Positions 28,354-40,489 of a DNA stretch of 64,000 nt are shown in pieces. The stretch spans positions 45,878-109,877 of the forward strand of contig NZ_NHRX01000032.1 in assembly GCF_016653115.1 (NCBI RefSeq), read 5' to 3'. Made by a program: the position numbers and the translations under genes. Position 1 is the first letter of the stretch. Each line of letters begins with the position of its first letter. The notes under the pieces are model-generated. The model saw only the letters and a program-made list of their open reading frames with translations, made no database searches and was not told where the DNA came from. This DNA comes from Rhodocyclus purpureus. GTDB taxonomy: Bacteria > Pseudomonadota > Gammaproteobacteria > Burkholderiales > Rhodocyclaceae.

Positions 28354-30549
28354 ATGAACTCGATCCATGGCGTCACCCTCGAACTGGTCCGCGCCGGTCC
28401 GGCGCACAACCAGTTGCTGTCGCCGCTGACTCCCTACATCGCGCTGTGCGGCGGCGACAGCCCGGTCAGCGTGCACCTGCCGTTCGAGCACCATCAGCTG
28501 CTGCTGCGCCTGCAGCGGCTGCGCTACGAAGCCCAGGAGAACACGCCGAGCGAAGCGCAGAGCGCGCAGCGGCAGGGCGAACTGCTCGACATGGGGCGCC
28601 TGCTCGGCGACGTCCTCGGCAGCATCCCGGCCTTGCTCGCCGAGCTGAGCCGGGCACGCTGCCAGGGCGGTCAGCTGGTGCACCTGCGCCTGTCGCTGTC
28701 GGCGAGCGAACTCGGCATGGTGCCTTTCGAGACGGCGATCTCACCGGCAGGCTTCCCCGGCTTCGGCTCACCCTTGTTCCTGCAGTCGAACACGCCGGTG
28801 TCGATCACCCGCGAAATCCGGCGTGGCCGACCGCTTCCCCTGGACTGGAACCGGCGTCCGAAAATCCTGTTCGCCTTCGCTTCGCCCCCCGAGTATCCGC
28901 CGGTGCCGGCCGAACAGCATCTGCGCGCACTGCACGAAGCGATCAAGCCCTGGCTGAAGATGCAGGACGACGCGCAGGGCCGGCTCAAGGAGATCAAGCA
29001 GTTCCTGACCGTCCTACCCGACGCCAGCCTGCAGGAGATCCGCAAGGCCTGCACCGGGGAGCACTTCACGCATGTGCACATCCTCGCGCACGGTGCGCCG
29101 ATCAGCATCGCCGGCGACCGCCGCTACGGCGTCGCGCTCTGCCAACACGACGACAGGGCGCAGCCTGAATTTGTCGACGGCGAGAGCCTTGCGTTCACGC
29201 TGACCGGCAAGGACGCCGCAGGCGACGGCGGACACGTCCCGACCCTGGTCTCGCTGTCCACCTGCGACTCGGGCAACCTCAATTCGACGCTCACCCCCGG
29301 CGGCAGCGTCGCCCACGCGCTGCACGCGGCAGGCATCCCGTGGGTGATCGCCTCGCAGTTCCCGCTATGGATGAGGGCCTCGGCGATCGCCACCCGGGAA
29401 CTGTTCTCGGGAATCCTCAACGGCGAGGACCCGCGCTGGGTCCTCTACGGACTGCGCCAGAAACTGCGCACCGATTGTCCGAACACGCACGACTGGGCGA
29501 GCATCGTCGCCTACGCGACCCTTCCCGACGACTTCGTGCAGCAGGTGCAGCGTTTCCGCGACGAGCAGATGAAGGCGCGGCTGGACGTCAAGCTCGACCA
29601 GCTGGACCGCGCGATCAAGCGAGTCAATCCGGAATCTGCGGACCGGCTCCTCAGGCTGCGTTCGGGAAGTCCCGATGGCGACGCGAGCGCAGCCAGGCCT
29701 CCGCTCGACGAGCTCGCCGGGATGGAACGCGAGACGGACGCCGAACTGCAACGCTGGCTGGCAACGGTCGGCGGCGACGGCGGCGACTGCAAGCTGAAGG
29801 CTGCTGCAGCGCAGCGGCTGGCGCGCTGCGCGGCGTGGAAGAAGCGGCTCGGCGTCGCCTACGCAACGATCGCGCCGACCCTGGCGGACGCAGCGCCGGC
29901 GCTTGCCGCCGCACAAAACGCCTACCGCGCGAGCCGCGACCATTACCTTGACGCGCTGGAGCAGGATCCCGCATCGACCTGGCTGGCCACCCAGTTCCTC
30001 GCACTCAACGCCGTCACTGAGCCCGCAAAGACACCGGCCCGGATGCCAATGGGAATCGACGAGAAAGACCTGTGGCTGGTCGCGCTCAAGCTCGCGCGCG
30101 GCGAAACTCGGCGCGGGCAGGACGAAGAGAAAGCCTGGGCGCTGACCACGGTGGTCGAGCTCTGCCTGCTCGGCGCTCGTTACAGCGCTGCCTTCGACCC
30201 GGCCGGTGCAGCGAAGGAAATCGAGGACGCGATCCACGAAATCCGGCGTCTGGAGGGACGCGCTCCCATGCCCGCGAAGGCACTCGAGTACCAGCTCCGG
30301 CGCTACCACCGGCAGTGGAGGGATGAGCGCTGGGACGCGCTGGTCGAAGTGGCAGTGCAGACCCTGCACCCCGATGGAGATTCGCCATCCGGGCTGCCCG
30401 CCAGCGGGGGTGGGGAAGCGAGTTCGCCCGACCTCGCTCGCCAGGCAGGCACAGACCTCGACAGCCCCGTCGCGAGCGTCGCGCCCGGCGACGAGGGTGC
30501 TGAACCCTGCCAGCCGACAGGCGAGCGCGAAGGGCCCGGCACGGACTAG
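28354..30549 (+). CDS. CHAT-domain caspase-like protease
   Basis: From ATG 28354, preceded by TGAGG, the product has 731 residues; a GTG at 28342 overlapping the upstream stop is the alternative. The CHAT domain (roughly 110-380) has the catalytic pair H246 in VHILAHGAP and C304 in LVSLSTCDSGN, followed by AHALHAAGIPWVIASQFPLW, all standard for CHAT (clan CD) proteases. The C-terminal ~350 residues are Ala-rich and helical, with no clear TPR match, ending in a low-complexity acidic tail. CHAT proteases act as effectors in several prokaryotic immune and cell-death systems. Pairing with a metallophosphoesterase suggests a two-component effector module, which is inference. Confidence 0.85.
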   Translation: MNSIHGVTLELVRAGPAHNQLLSPLTPYIALCGGDSPVSVHLPFEHHQLLLRLQRLRYEAQENTPSEAQSAQRQGELLDMGRLLGDVLGSIPALLAELSRARCQGGQLVHLRLSLSASELGMVPFETAISPAGFPGFGSPLFLQSNTPVSITREIRRGRPLPLDWNRRPKILFAFASPPEYPPVPAEQHLRALHEAIKPWLKMQDDAQGRLKEIKQFLTVLPDASLQEIRKACTGEHFTHVHILAHGAPISIAGDRRYGVALCQHDDRAQPEFVDGESLAFTLTGKDAAGDGGHVPTLVSLSTCDSGNLNSTLTPGGSVAHALHAAGIPWVIASQFPLWMRASAIATRELFSGILNGEDPRWVLYGLRQKLRTDCPNTHDWASIVAYATLPDDFVQQVQRFRDEQMKARLDVKLDQLDRAIKRVNPESADRLLRLRSGSPDGDASAARPPLDELAGMERETDAELQRWLATVGGDGGDCKLKAAAAQRLARCAAWKKRLGVAYATIAPTLADAAPALAAAQNAYRASRDHYLDALEQDPASTWLATQFLALNAVTEPAKTPARMPMGIDEKDLWLVALKLARGETRRGQDEEKAWALTTVVELCLLGARYSAAFDPAGAAKEIEDAIHEIRRLEGRAPMPAKALEYQLRRYHRQWRDERWDALVEVAVQTLHPDGDSPSGLPASGGGEASSPDLARQAGTDLDSPVASVAPGDEGAEPCQPTGEREGPGTD

Positions 30550-30727
30550 CGCCCCAACTGGCGCAGGCGTCGACCTGCTGACGATCGCCGGGCGATGTCG
30601 CTCGGCACGCCGATCTCTCCCGCGACATGCTCGTCGCCGGACCGGCGCGCGCGGGCCGATCCTGCACACGCACAACAATTCAAGCAGATAGCCGGGCTCC
30701 GATGCGAAGATAGGCCGCGCCAGCCGC

Positions 30728-30733
30728 TATAAT
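30728..30733 (+). promoter_or_regulatory. Likely -10 element of the yebC promoter
   Basis: A perfect TATAAT lies 85 bases upstream of the yebC start in a 269-base gene-free interval. No good -35 hexamer is visible at 16-18 bases distance, so the promoter call is only moderate. The rest of 30550-30818 shows nothing recognisable. Confidence 0.5.
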
Positions 30734-30818
30734 GTCGTGTTTTGCTGCGCCCGCCGGCGCGGCTCATTTTCCAGTTTCCAGCGCGGCCGCGGACGGTCGG
30801 CGCAGACGAGAGGTCACG

Positions 30819-31544
30819 ATGGCAGGTCACAGCAAATGGGCGAACATCCAGCACCGCAAGGGTCGCCAAGATGAAAAGCGCGGCGCCGCATTCTCGCGCG
30901 TCGCCAAGGAAATCACGGTTGCCGCGCGCATGGGCGGCGGCGACCCGGCGTTCAACCCGCGCCTGCGCGTGGCGATCGACAAGGCCAAGGCAGTGAACAT
31001 GCCGAAGGACAAGATCGAGAACGCGGTCAAGAAGGGTACCGGCGAGCTCGAGGGCGTCGATTACGTCGAGGTGCGCTACGAGGGCTACGGCATCGGCGGC
31101 GCCGCGATCATGGTCGACTGCGTCACCGACAACAAGACGCGCACGGTCGCCGAGGTCCGCCACGCCTTCAACAAGTACGGTGGCAACATGGGCACCGACG
31201 GCTGCGTCGCCTTCCAGTTCAAGCACTGCGGGCAGATGCTGTTCGCCCCGGGAACCGACGAGGCGGCGCTGATGGACGCGGCGATCGAGGCCGGCGCCGA
31301 CGACGTGGTGCCGCAGGACGACGGCTCGATCGAAGTGCTGACGCCGCCGAACGACTTCCTGACCGTCAAGGACGCGCTCGAAGCCGCCGGCTTCAAGCCC
31401 GAGTTCGCCGACGTGACGATGCGCCCGGAAGTCGAGATCGAACTCGCCGGCGACGACGGCGCGCGCATGCAGCGCCTGCTCGACGTGCTCGAGGACCTCG
31501 ACGACGTTCAGGCCGTCTACACCAACGCCGCAATCGACGAGTAA
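30819..31544 (+). CDS. yebC: YebC/PmpR-family regulatory protein (TACO1-like)
   Basis: The 241-residue product begins [20 protein letters not shown], the invariant opening of the family. It contains [18 protein letters not shown] and [14 protein letters not shown]. Members bind DNA as regulators and, in recent work, act at ribosomes on polyproline stretches; which applies here cannot be told. The start is fixed by the family N-terminus and by GAGAGG upstream. The common neighbours ruvC-ruvA-ruvB are not present; metH follows instead. Confidence 0.95.
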   Translation: MAGHSKWANIQHRKGRQDEKRGAAFSRVAKEITVAARMGGGDPAFNPRLRVAIDKAKAVNMPKDKIENAVKKGTGELEGVDYVEVRYEGYGIGGAAIMVDCVTDNKTRTVAEVRHAFNKYGGNMGTDGCVAFQFKHCGQMLFAPGTDEAALMDAAIEAGADDVVPQDDGSIEVLTPPNDFLTVKDALEAAGFKPEFADVTMRPEVEIELAGDDGARMQRLLDVLEDLDDVQAVYTNAAIDE

Positions 31545-31551
31545 AGCCCGC

Positions 31552-31573
31552 GTGCTGCCGGTACCGGCAGCAC
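31552..31573. terminator. 22-bp perfect palindrome after yebC
   Basis: GTGCTGCCGGTACCGGCAGCAC is written here as GTGCTGCCGGT/ACCGGCAGCAC, two perfect complementary arms 7 bases after the yebC stop. It could form a strong hairpin but has almost no loop and no T-tract, so it may be a terminator aid or a protein-binding site. Confidence 0.4.
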
Positions 31574-31674
31574 CGATTCGCCAGCCTGCGCCAGGCCGGC
31601 GGCCAACCCACTCCGACTCCGCCCCCGCCCGCGCCCTCCGGCGCCGCGGGGCTTTCCGCTTCAAGGAACCGCCC

Positions 31675-35355
<3,681 letters not shown>

Positions 35356-35405
35356 GCGCGGACAGGATGACTCACCGCAGCCTGGCGGGAAGGCCCGAGT
35401 TTTTC

Positions 35406-35428
35406 GTGGGAGGGGCGTCAGCCCCGAA
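35406..35428. repeat. Short dispersed repeat (GTGGGAGGGGC family)
   Basis: GTGGGAGGGGCGTCAGCCCC followed by GAA matches the element at 23701-23723 in all but one or two positions, and is preceded by TTTTTC as at 57090. It lies downstream of metH. Confidence 0.6.
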
Positions 35429-35548
35429 CAGCCATGCTGGCCAAGCTGTGGAAAACCTGTGGAAATACTGTTGGCAACTGTCGTGCGCGTCAGCGAGCAA
35501 CAGCCGTGTCGGCGCGCACCGAATCGCGCCGACTCGCGCTGATGCCGT

Positions 35549-35680
35549 GTCATTGCGAGGCGCGCAGCGCCGTGGCAATCCAGTTCGTTCTTCTGACTCC
35601 GCACCCTTCCCGAACGCCAAGGACGACCCGATTCCAGCCCCAGGCACTGGATCGCCACGCCCTGCGGGCTCGCGATAACG
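35549..35680. repeat. REP/BIME-like palindromic repeat, copy 1
   Basis: The left arm starts GTCATTGCGAGGCGCGCAGC and ends CCGTGGCAATCCAG; the right arm, in inverted orientation, starts CTGGATCGCCACGCCCTGCG and ends GCTCGCGATAACG. Both arms recur, swapped, at 56841-56965. This fills the 344-base gap between metH and murB together with the short repeat at 35406. Confidence 0.75.
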
Positions 35681-35699
35681 GGCTACTTCTTGACACACC

Positions 35700-36737
35700 A
35701 TGCTGCCTGACTGGATCCGCACCGAGGTCGAACTCGCCACGCTGAACACGCTGGCGCTGCCGGCGCGCGCCGCGCTGTTCGGCCGGCTGGAAACGCCCGG
35801 CCAGATCGCCGCAGTCGCCACCGACCCGGCGCTGATGAGCCGGCGCCGCTTCGTCCTCGGTGGCGGCAGCAACGTCCTCCTCGGCGGCGGTGAGTTCGAC
35901 GGTCTGGTCTTGCAGGTCGCGCTGCGCGGTCGCGAACTCGTCGGCGAGGACGGCGAGGCCTTCTACGTGCGCGCCGCCGCCGGCGAATCCTGGCCCGACT
36001 TCGTCGACTGGACGCTCAAGCAGGGCTGGCCGGGCCTGGAAAACCTGGCGCTGATCCCGGGAACGGTCGGCGCCGCGCCGATCCAGAACATCGGCGCCTA
36101 CGGCATCGAGGTCGGCGAACGCATCCACTCGCTCACCGCCTTCGACCTGCGCCATGGCGAATGGCAGAACTTCAGCCGCGATGACTGCCGCTTCGCCTAC
36201 CGCGACAGCGTGTTCAAGCAGGAAGGCTGGCACCGCGACGGCAGCCTCGTCGTCAGCGAGGTCGTCTTCCGCCTGCCGAAGCGCTGGCAGCCGCTGCTCG
36301 GCTATTCAGGGATCGGCGAGGAACTGGCGCGCCGGGGAATCGACAGGCCCGATGCGCGGCAGGTCGCTGCCGCGGTCGTCGCCCTGCGCCGCTCGAAGCT
36401 GCCCGACCCTGCCGAACTGCCCAACGCAGGCAGCTTCTTCCACAACCCGGTCGTCTCCGCGGCGCAGGCCGAACAGCTCGCGTGCGAGTTCCCGGGAATG
36501 CCGCGCTGGGTGCAGGCCGACGGGATGGTGAAGCTCGCGGCCGGCTGGCTGATCGAGCGCGCCGGCTGGAAGGGCCGCCGGCTCGGTCCGGTCGGCATGT
36601 ACGAGAAGCAGGCGCTGGTGCTGGTCAATCACGGCGGCGCCACGGCGGCCGACGTCACCGCGCTGGCAACGGCGGTCGGCGCCGACGTCGAGCGCCTCTT
36701 CGGCGTCAGCCTCTGCATCGAGCCGGTCGCGCCATAG
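35700..36737 (+). CDS. murB: UDP-N-acetylenolpyruvoylglucosamine reductase (type I MurB)
   Basis: MurB reduces UDP-GlcNAc-enolpyruvate to UDP-MurNAc in the cytoplasm using FAD and NADPH. The 345-residue product has the FAD-binding LGGGSNVLL at about 53-61, NLALIPGTVGAAPIQNIGAYG, the catalytic-site segment NAGSFFHNPVVS, and a type I C-terminus. Length and motifs are normal. It stands alone, preceded by a REP-like repeat, with no other cell-wall genes beside it. Confidence 0.96.
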   Translation: MLPDWIRTEVELATLNTLALPARAALFGRLETPGQIAAVATDPALMSRRRFVLGGGSNVLLGGGEFDGLVLQVALRGRELVGEDGEAFYVRAAAGESWPDFVDWTLKQGWPGLENLALIPGTVGAAPIQNIGAYGIEVGERIHSLTAFDLRHGEWQNFSRDDCRFAYRDSVFKQEGWHRDGSLVVSEVVFRLPKRWQPLLGYSGIGEELARRGIDRPDARQVAAAVVALRRSKLPDPAELPNAGSFFHNPVVSAAQAEQLACEFPGMPRWVQADGMVKLAAGWLIERAGWKGRRLGPVGMYEKQALVLVNHGGATAADVTALATAVGADVERLFGVSLCIEPVAP

Positions 36738-36838
36738 AGCGTTGGAACTCATGGATTCGGGCAGTACGGCCCTCCCACGGCAGGCACCCGTTGCAGCGGG
36801 TGCGTTTTCCAGGAAGCGGCAGCCGCGAATACGCGCCC

Positions 36839-37171
36839 TCAGAAGTCCTTGGGTGCTTCCCAGAGGATGTAGCCGTCGTCGCGTTGTGTGCGCTGCAAGA
36901 GGTCGAGCAGCGGGAAGGCGCGACGCGACAGGCTGATCGGCTCGACCGGGCTGCCGTTACGATCGGGGGGCGGGTTGGCATCGCAGGGTAGCGGCAGCGA
37001 ACCGCCGGCGGCGACCGCCCGGCGCAGGCGCTCGATCGCTTCGCCGACCTGTTCGGCAGTGATGACGCCGCGTTCGTCGCAGCGCTTGCCGACGATCTCC
37101 AGCAAGGCGTGCGCCACCGGCGCGAACATGACGATTTCCCCGGCGACGCTGGAGTGGAACTTGACGAGCAT
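36839..37171 (-). CDS. DUF1840 family protein
   Basis: The 110-residue product starts MLVKFHSSVAGEIVMFAPVA and includes EQVGEAIERLRRAV and RRAFPLLDLLQR, the pattern of DUF1840, a small cytoplasmic family of beta- and gammaproteobacteria with no known function. The ATG at 37171 gives the family start; upstream in-frame codons lie in the promoter region shared with the divergent carbonic anhydrase gene. Confidence 0.85.
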   Translation of the reverse strand: MLVKFHSSVAGEIVMFAPVAHALLEIVGKRCDERGVITAEQVGEAIERLRRAVAAGGSLPLPCDANPPPDRNGSPVEPISLSRRAFPLLDLLQRTQRDDGYILWEAPKDF

Positions 37172-37359
37172 GGTGCTGTCCTCGGCGATACGCCGGCAGA
37201 AGGCCGGCGGTACGTGGGCGAAAGTGCTTGTGCCGGTCCATTGTCGCCGGCAGCGCGGCGCGAGGCAAGGCGGGCGCTGAGGTAGAATGACGACGATCCG
37301 GCGGCGCTCGTTCCGCCCGCCTTGCCGCCGCCGCGGCCCCGTCCCGAAGACCGACAACG

Positions 37360-38037
37360 ATGCCAGACCTCGAAAATCTTTTCGCGAACAACCGCGAATG
37401 GTCGGAGCGCATGCGCGCTGCCGACCCCGAATTCTTCAATCGCCTGGCGAAGATCCAGAAGCCGGACTACCTGTGGATCGGCTGCTCGGATTCGCGCGTT
37501 CCCGCGAACGAGGTCATCGGACAGCTCCCCGGCGAGGTGTTCGTCCATCGCAACATCGCCAATGTGGTGGTGCACAGCGACCTCAACCTGCTCTCGGTAC
37601 TGCAGTTCGCGGTGGACGTGCTGAAGGTACGCAGGATCCTCGTCGTCGGCCACTATGGCTGCGGCGGCGTCACTGCGGCGCTGGAGAACCGTCGCCACGG
37701 GCTGGTCGACAACTGGCTGCGCCACATCCAGGACGTGCGCCAGAAGCACCGCAAGCTGCTCGCCGCCTGCACCAGTACCTCGGCCCGCGTCGATCGCCTG
37801 TGCGAGATCAACGTCATCGAGCAGGTGCTCAACCTGGCGCAGACGACGGTGATGCAGGACGCCTGGGCGCGCGGACAGGAAGTGTTCGTGCATGGCTGGA
37901 TCTTCGGCCTCAACGACGGCATCATGCGCGACCTCGGCATCACCCTCGACGGCAAGTGCGACCTCCTCACGGCCTACGACTCGGCCATCGACATGATTGC
38001 GGCGAAGGCCTGCAACTGCGGCAACGACTCCGCCTGA
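37360..38037 (+). CDS. can: Beta-class carbonic anhydrase
   Basis: The enzyme interconverts CO2 and bicarbonate. The 225-residue product closely follows E. coli Can: zinc ligands C42 (IGCSDSRVP, with D44-R46), H98 and C101 (GHYGCGG), and the segment HGWIFGLNDGIMRDL. It is divergent from the DUF1840 gene, with a 188-base gap that should hold both promoters. A ROK kinase gene follows after 10 bases, so they may be cotranscribed. Confidence 0.96.
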   Translation: MPDLENLFANNREWSERMRAADPEFFNRLAKIQKPDYLWIGCSDSRVPANEVIGQLPGEVFVHRNIANVVVHSDLNLLSVLQFAVDVLKVRRILVVGHYGCGGVTAALENRRHGLVDNWLRHIQDVRQKHRKLLAACTSTSARVDRLCEINVIEQVLNLAQTTVMQDAWARGQEVFVHGWIFGLNDGIMRDLGITLDGKCDLLTAYDSAIDMIAAKACNCGNDSA

Positions 38038-38047
38038 TCCTGCGGTG

Positions 38048-39064
38048 ATGGCGGCCACTGCCGAAGTCTCCCCGCTGCGCGGACTGCATGACGCCGGTCC
38101 GATCCGCATCGGCATCGACCTCGGCGGCACCAAGATCGAGATCGCTGCGCTTGACGCGAAGGCAAGCGTCCTTCTGCGTCGGCGCGTGCCGACGCCAGCC
38201 GGTGACTATGCAGCGACCGTCGCCGCCGTCGTGCAACTGGTCGAGGACGCGGAGCGCGAACTCGGGCAAGGCGCGACGCTGGGAATCGGCACCCCGGGCG
38301 CCGAGACCGCCGACGGACTGATCAAGAACTCCAATTCGACCTGCCTCAACGGCCGCCCCCTGCGTGCCGATCTGGAAGCGGCGCTCGGGCGGCCGCTGCG
38401 CCTCGCCAACGACGCCAACTGCTTCGCGCTCGCCGAAGCTGAAGCCGGCGCCGGTCGCGGCGCCGGGGTGGTATTCGGCGTCATCCTCGGCACCGGCGTC
38501 GGCGGCGGCATCGTCGTCCATGGCCGCCTGCTCGAGGGCGCCAACCGCATCGCCGGCGAGTGGGGACACAATCCGCTGCCGCTCGCCGATGAGTGCGATG
38601 AGGAATCGAGTCCGCGCGCGCCCCCCGCCTGCTACTGCGGACGCCGGGGCTGCGTCGAAACCTGGCTGTCGGGACCGGGGCTCGCCGCCGACCACCGTCG
38701 CCACGGCGGCGCCGAACTCAGCGCCGAACAGATCGCTGCCGGCGCCGCCCGCGGCGACCGCTCGTGCCTGGCGACGCTCGCGCGCTACCACGAACGGCTG
38801 GCGCGCGCGCTGGCGACGGTGATCAACATCCTCGACCCCGACGCGATCGTCCTCGGCGGCGGGCTCGCCAAGCTGCAGGGACTCGCCGAGGCAGTCAGCG
38901 AACGCCTGCCGCAGCACGTCTTCTCGCCGACGCTGGCAACGCGCGTGCTGCGCCACGAACTCGGCGATTCGGCCGGCGTCCTCGGTGCTGCCGCGCTCTG
39001 GTCGCCCGCCGAAGCCGCTTCCCTGCTGTCAGGGGCGACCGCCAAGCAGGGCGCGGGAGAGTAG
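38048..39064 (+). CDS. ROK-family sugar kinase (fructokinase/N-acetylglucosamine kinase type)
   Basis: The 338-residue product has the ATP-binding IGIDLGGTKIEIAAL, sugar-site segments NDANCFALAEAEAG and EWGHNPLP, and the ROK zinc motif CYCGRRGCVETWLSGPG. Together these match the Mak/NagK branch, which phosphorylates fructose or GlcNAc using ATP. The exact sugar is not readable. The ATG at 38048 is 10 bases after can. An MFS transporter gene follows after 5 bases, but it looks like a nitrate/organic-anion type carrier rather than a sugar permease, so the link is not proof of sugar uptake. Confidence 0.88.
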   Translation: MAATAEVSPLRGLHDAGPIRIGIDLGGTKIEIAALDAKASVLLRRRVPTPAGDYAATVAAVVQLVEDAERELGQGATLGIGTPGAETADGLIKNSNSTCLNGRPLRADLEAALGRPLRLANDANCFALAEAEAGAGRGAGVVFGVILGTGVGGGIVVHGRLLEGANRIAGEWGHNPLPLADECDEESSPRAPPACYCGRRGCVETWLSGPGLAADHRRHGGAELSAEQIAAGAARGDRSCLATLARYHERLARALATVINILDPDAIVLGGGLAKLQGLAEAVSERLPQHVFSPTLATRVLRHELGDSAGVLGAAALWSPAEAASLLSGATAKQGAGE

Positions 39065-39069
39065 GGCGC

Positions 39070-40293
39070 ATGCTCTGGCTCAAGCTCTTCCTGCCGTTCG
39101 CCGGCGCCTACTTCCTCTCCTACCTCTACCGCACCGTCAATGCGGTGATCGGGCCGAGCCTCTCCGACGAGCTGGCGCTCGGCGCCGGCGCGCTCGGGCT
39201 GCTCACCAGTGCGTATTTCCTCGCCTTCGGCGCCGTGCAGCTGCCGCTCGGCATGCTGCTCGACCGCTTCGGCGCGCGTCGCGTCGAGTCGGCGCTGCTC
39301 CTCGTCGCTGCCGCCGGCGCCGCGCTGTTCGCGCTCGGCGACAGCCTCGGCGAGCTCGCCGTCGGGCGCGCGCTGATCGGGATCGGTGTCTCGGCCTGCC
39401 TGATGGCGGCGTTCAAGGCCTTCTCGCTGTGGTTCCCGCCCGAACGCCAGGCTTCGCTGACCGGCTGGATGATGAGCGCCGGCGGCCTCGGCGCAATCGT
39501 CGCTTCGACCCCGCTCGAAATGGCGCTGACCTGGACCGGCTGGCGCGAGATCTTCTTCATCCTCGCCTGGCTGACCTTCGCCGCCGCGCTCTGGATTTTC
39601 TTCGCCATCCCCGAACGCGAGGGCGCTGCGAAACCCGAGCCGCTGGCGACGCAGCTCGCGGGGGTGCGCATGGTCTTCGCCAGTGCGCATTTCTGGCGCT
39701 TCGCGCCGCTCGGCTTCGCGCTCACCGGCGGCTTCATGGCCGTGCAGAGCCTGTGGTCGATGACCTGGCTGATGCAGGTGAACGACTACTCGCGCGCAGT
39801 CGCCGCCGACCACCTGACCGCGATGAGCGTCGCCATGCTCCTCACTTACGTAGGCATCGGCCTGCTCGCCACCGGCCTGGCGCGGCGCGGCGTGCCGCCG
39901 GTACGGCTGCTCGGCGTCGGTCTCGGCCTGTCGCTGCTCTTCCTGGCGCTGATCGTCGGCGAGGCTTCCTCACACACGACCGCGCTGTGGGTCGCCTACG
40001 GCATCTGTTCGAGCTTCGGCACGCTCGCCTACTCGCAGGCCGCCGGCGGCTTCCCGCTGGCGCTCGCCGGGCGCGCCAACACCGCCTACAACCTCCTCGT
40101 CTTCGCCGGCGCCTTCGGCCTGCAATGGGGAATCGGACTGCTCATCGACCTGCTGCGCGCGCAGGGCAGCAGTCCCGCCGACGCGCAACGCGTCGCCTTC
40201 GCCGCGCTGCTGGCGCTGCAGATCGCGTCCTTCGCCTGGTTCATCTTCGTCGGCAGGAAGCGTAGCGTGCCCGCCGCGGATCACTCACGCTGA
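39070..40293 (+). CDS. MFS transporter
   Basis: The 407-residue product is strongly hydrophobic with about 12 membrane helices. It shows the MFS signature LPLGMLLDRFGARRVE between helices 2 and 3. GRALIGIGVSACLMAAFKAF marks helix 4, and a hydrophilic centre (PEREGAAKPEPLATQLAG) separates the two halves. The substrate is unknown. The ATG at 39070 follows the ROK stop by 5 bases, so the two are probably translated from one message; a longer in-frame start lies inside the kinase gene and was rejected. Confidence 0.88.
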   Translation: MLWLKLFLPFAGAYFLSYLYRTVNAVIGPSLSDELALGAGALGLLTSAYFLAFGAVQLPLGMLLDRFGARRVESALLLVAAAGAALFALGDSLGELAVGRALIGIGVSACLMAAFKAFSLWFPPERQASLTGWMMSAGGLGAIVASTPLEMALTWTGWREIFFILAWLTFAAALWIFFAIPEREGAAKPEPLATQLAGVRMVFASAHFWRFAPLGFALTGGFMAVQSLWSMTWLMQVNDYSRAVAADHLTAMSVAMLLTYVGIGLLATGLARRGVPPVRLLGVGLGLSLLFLALIVGEASSHTTALWVAYGICSSFGTLAYSQAAGGFPLALAGRANTAYNLLVFAGAFGLQWGIGLLIDLLRAQGSSPADAQRVAFAALLALQIASFAWFIFVGRKRSVPAADHSR

Positions 40294-40489
40294 GTTTTCC
40301 GCAGTACCTCCGGGAACGAAGGGAAAGGCGCGCGGTCAACGACAGCGGCCGGCCACTTGCGCCTTGAGGCTCGATCGACTCAAGTGGGCGCCGCTGCCAG
40401 CGCGACGATGGCGTCGCGTCTCCCGACCTCGCCCCGCGAGGTGCCGATGGCAGCTCACCTGACTCGTCGCCCTTCAGGCTCAAGAAACC
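40294..40489. other. Intergenic region with nested inverted repeats
   Basis: This 196-base gap carries CCACTTG...CAAGTGG arms (about 40355-40387) enclosing CTTGAG...CTCAAG, which could form a terminator-like structure after the MFS gene, though no T-tract follows. The promoter of the next gene must also lie here. Confidence 0.4.

Noticed and set aside
31545..31674. Cobalamin riboswitch upstream of metH
   Set aside because: No B12-box-like sequence, and too little space for a full aptamer.
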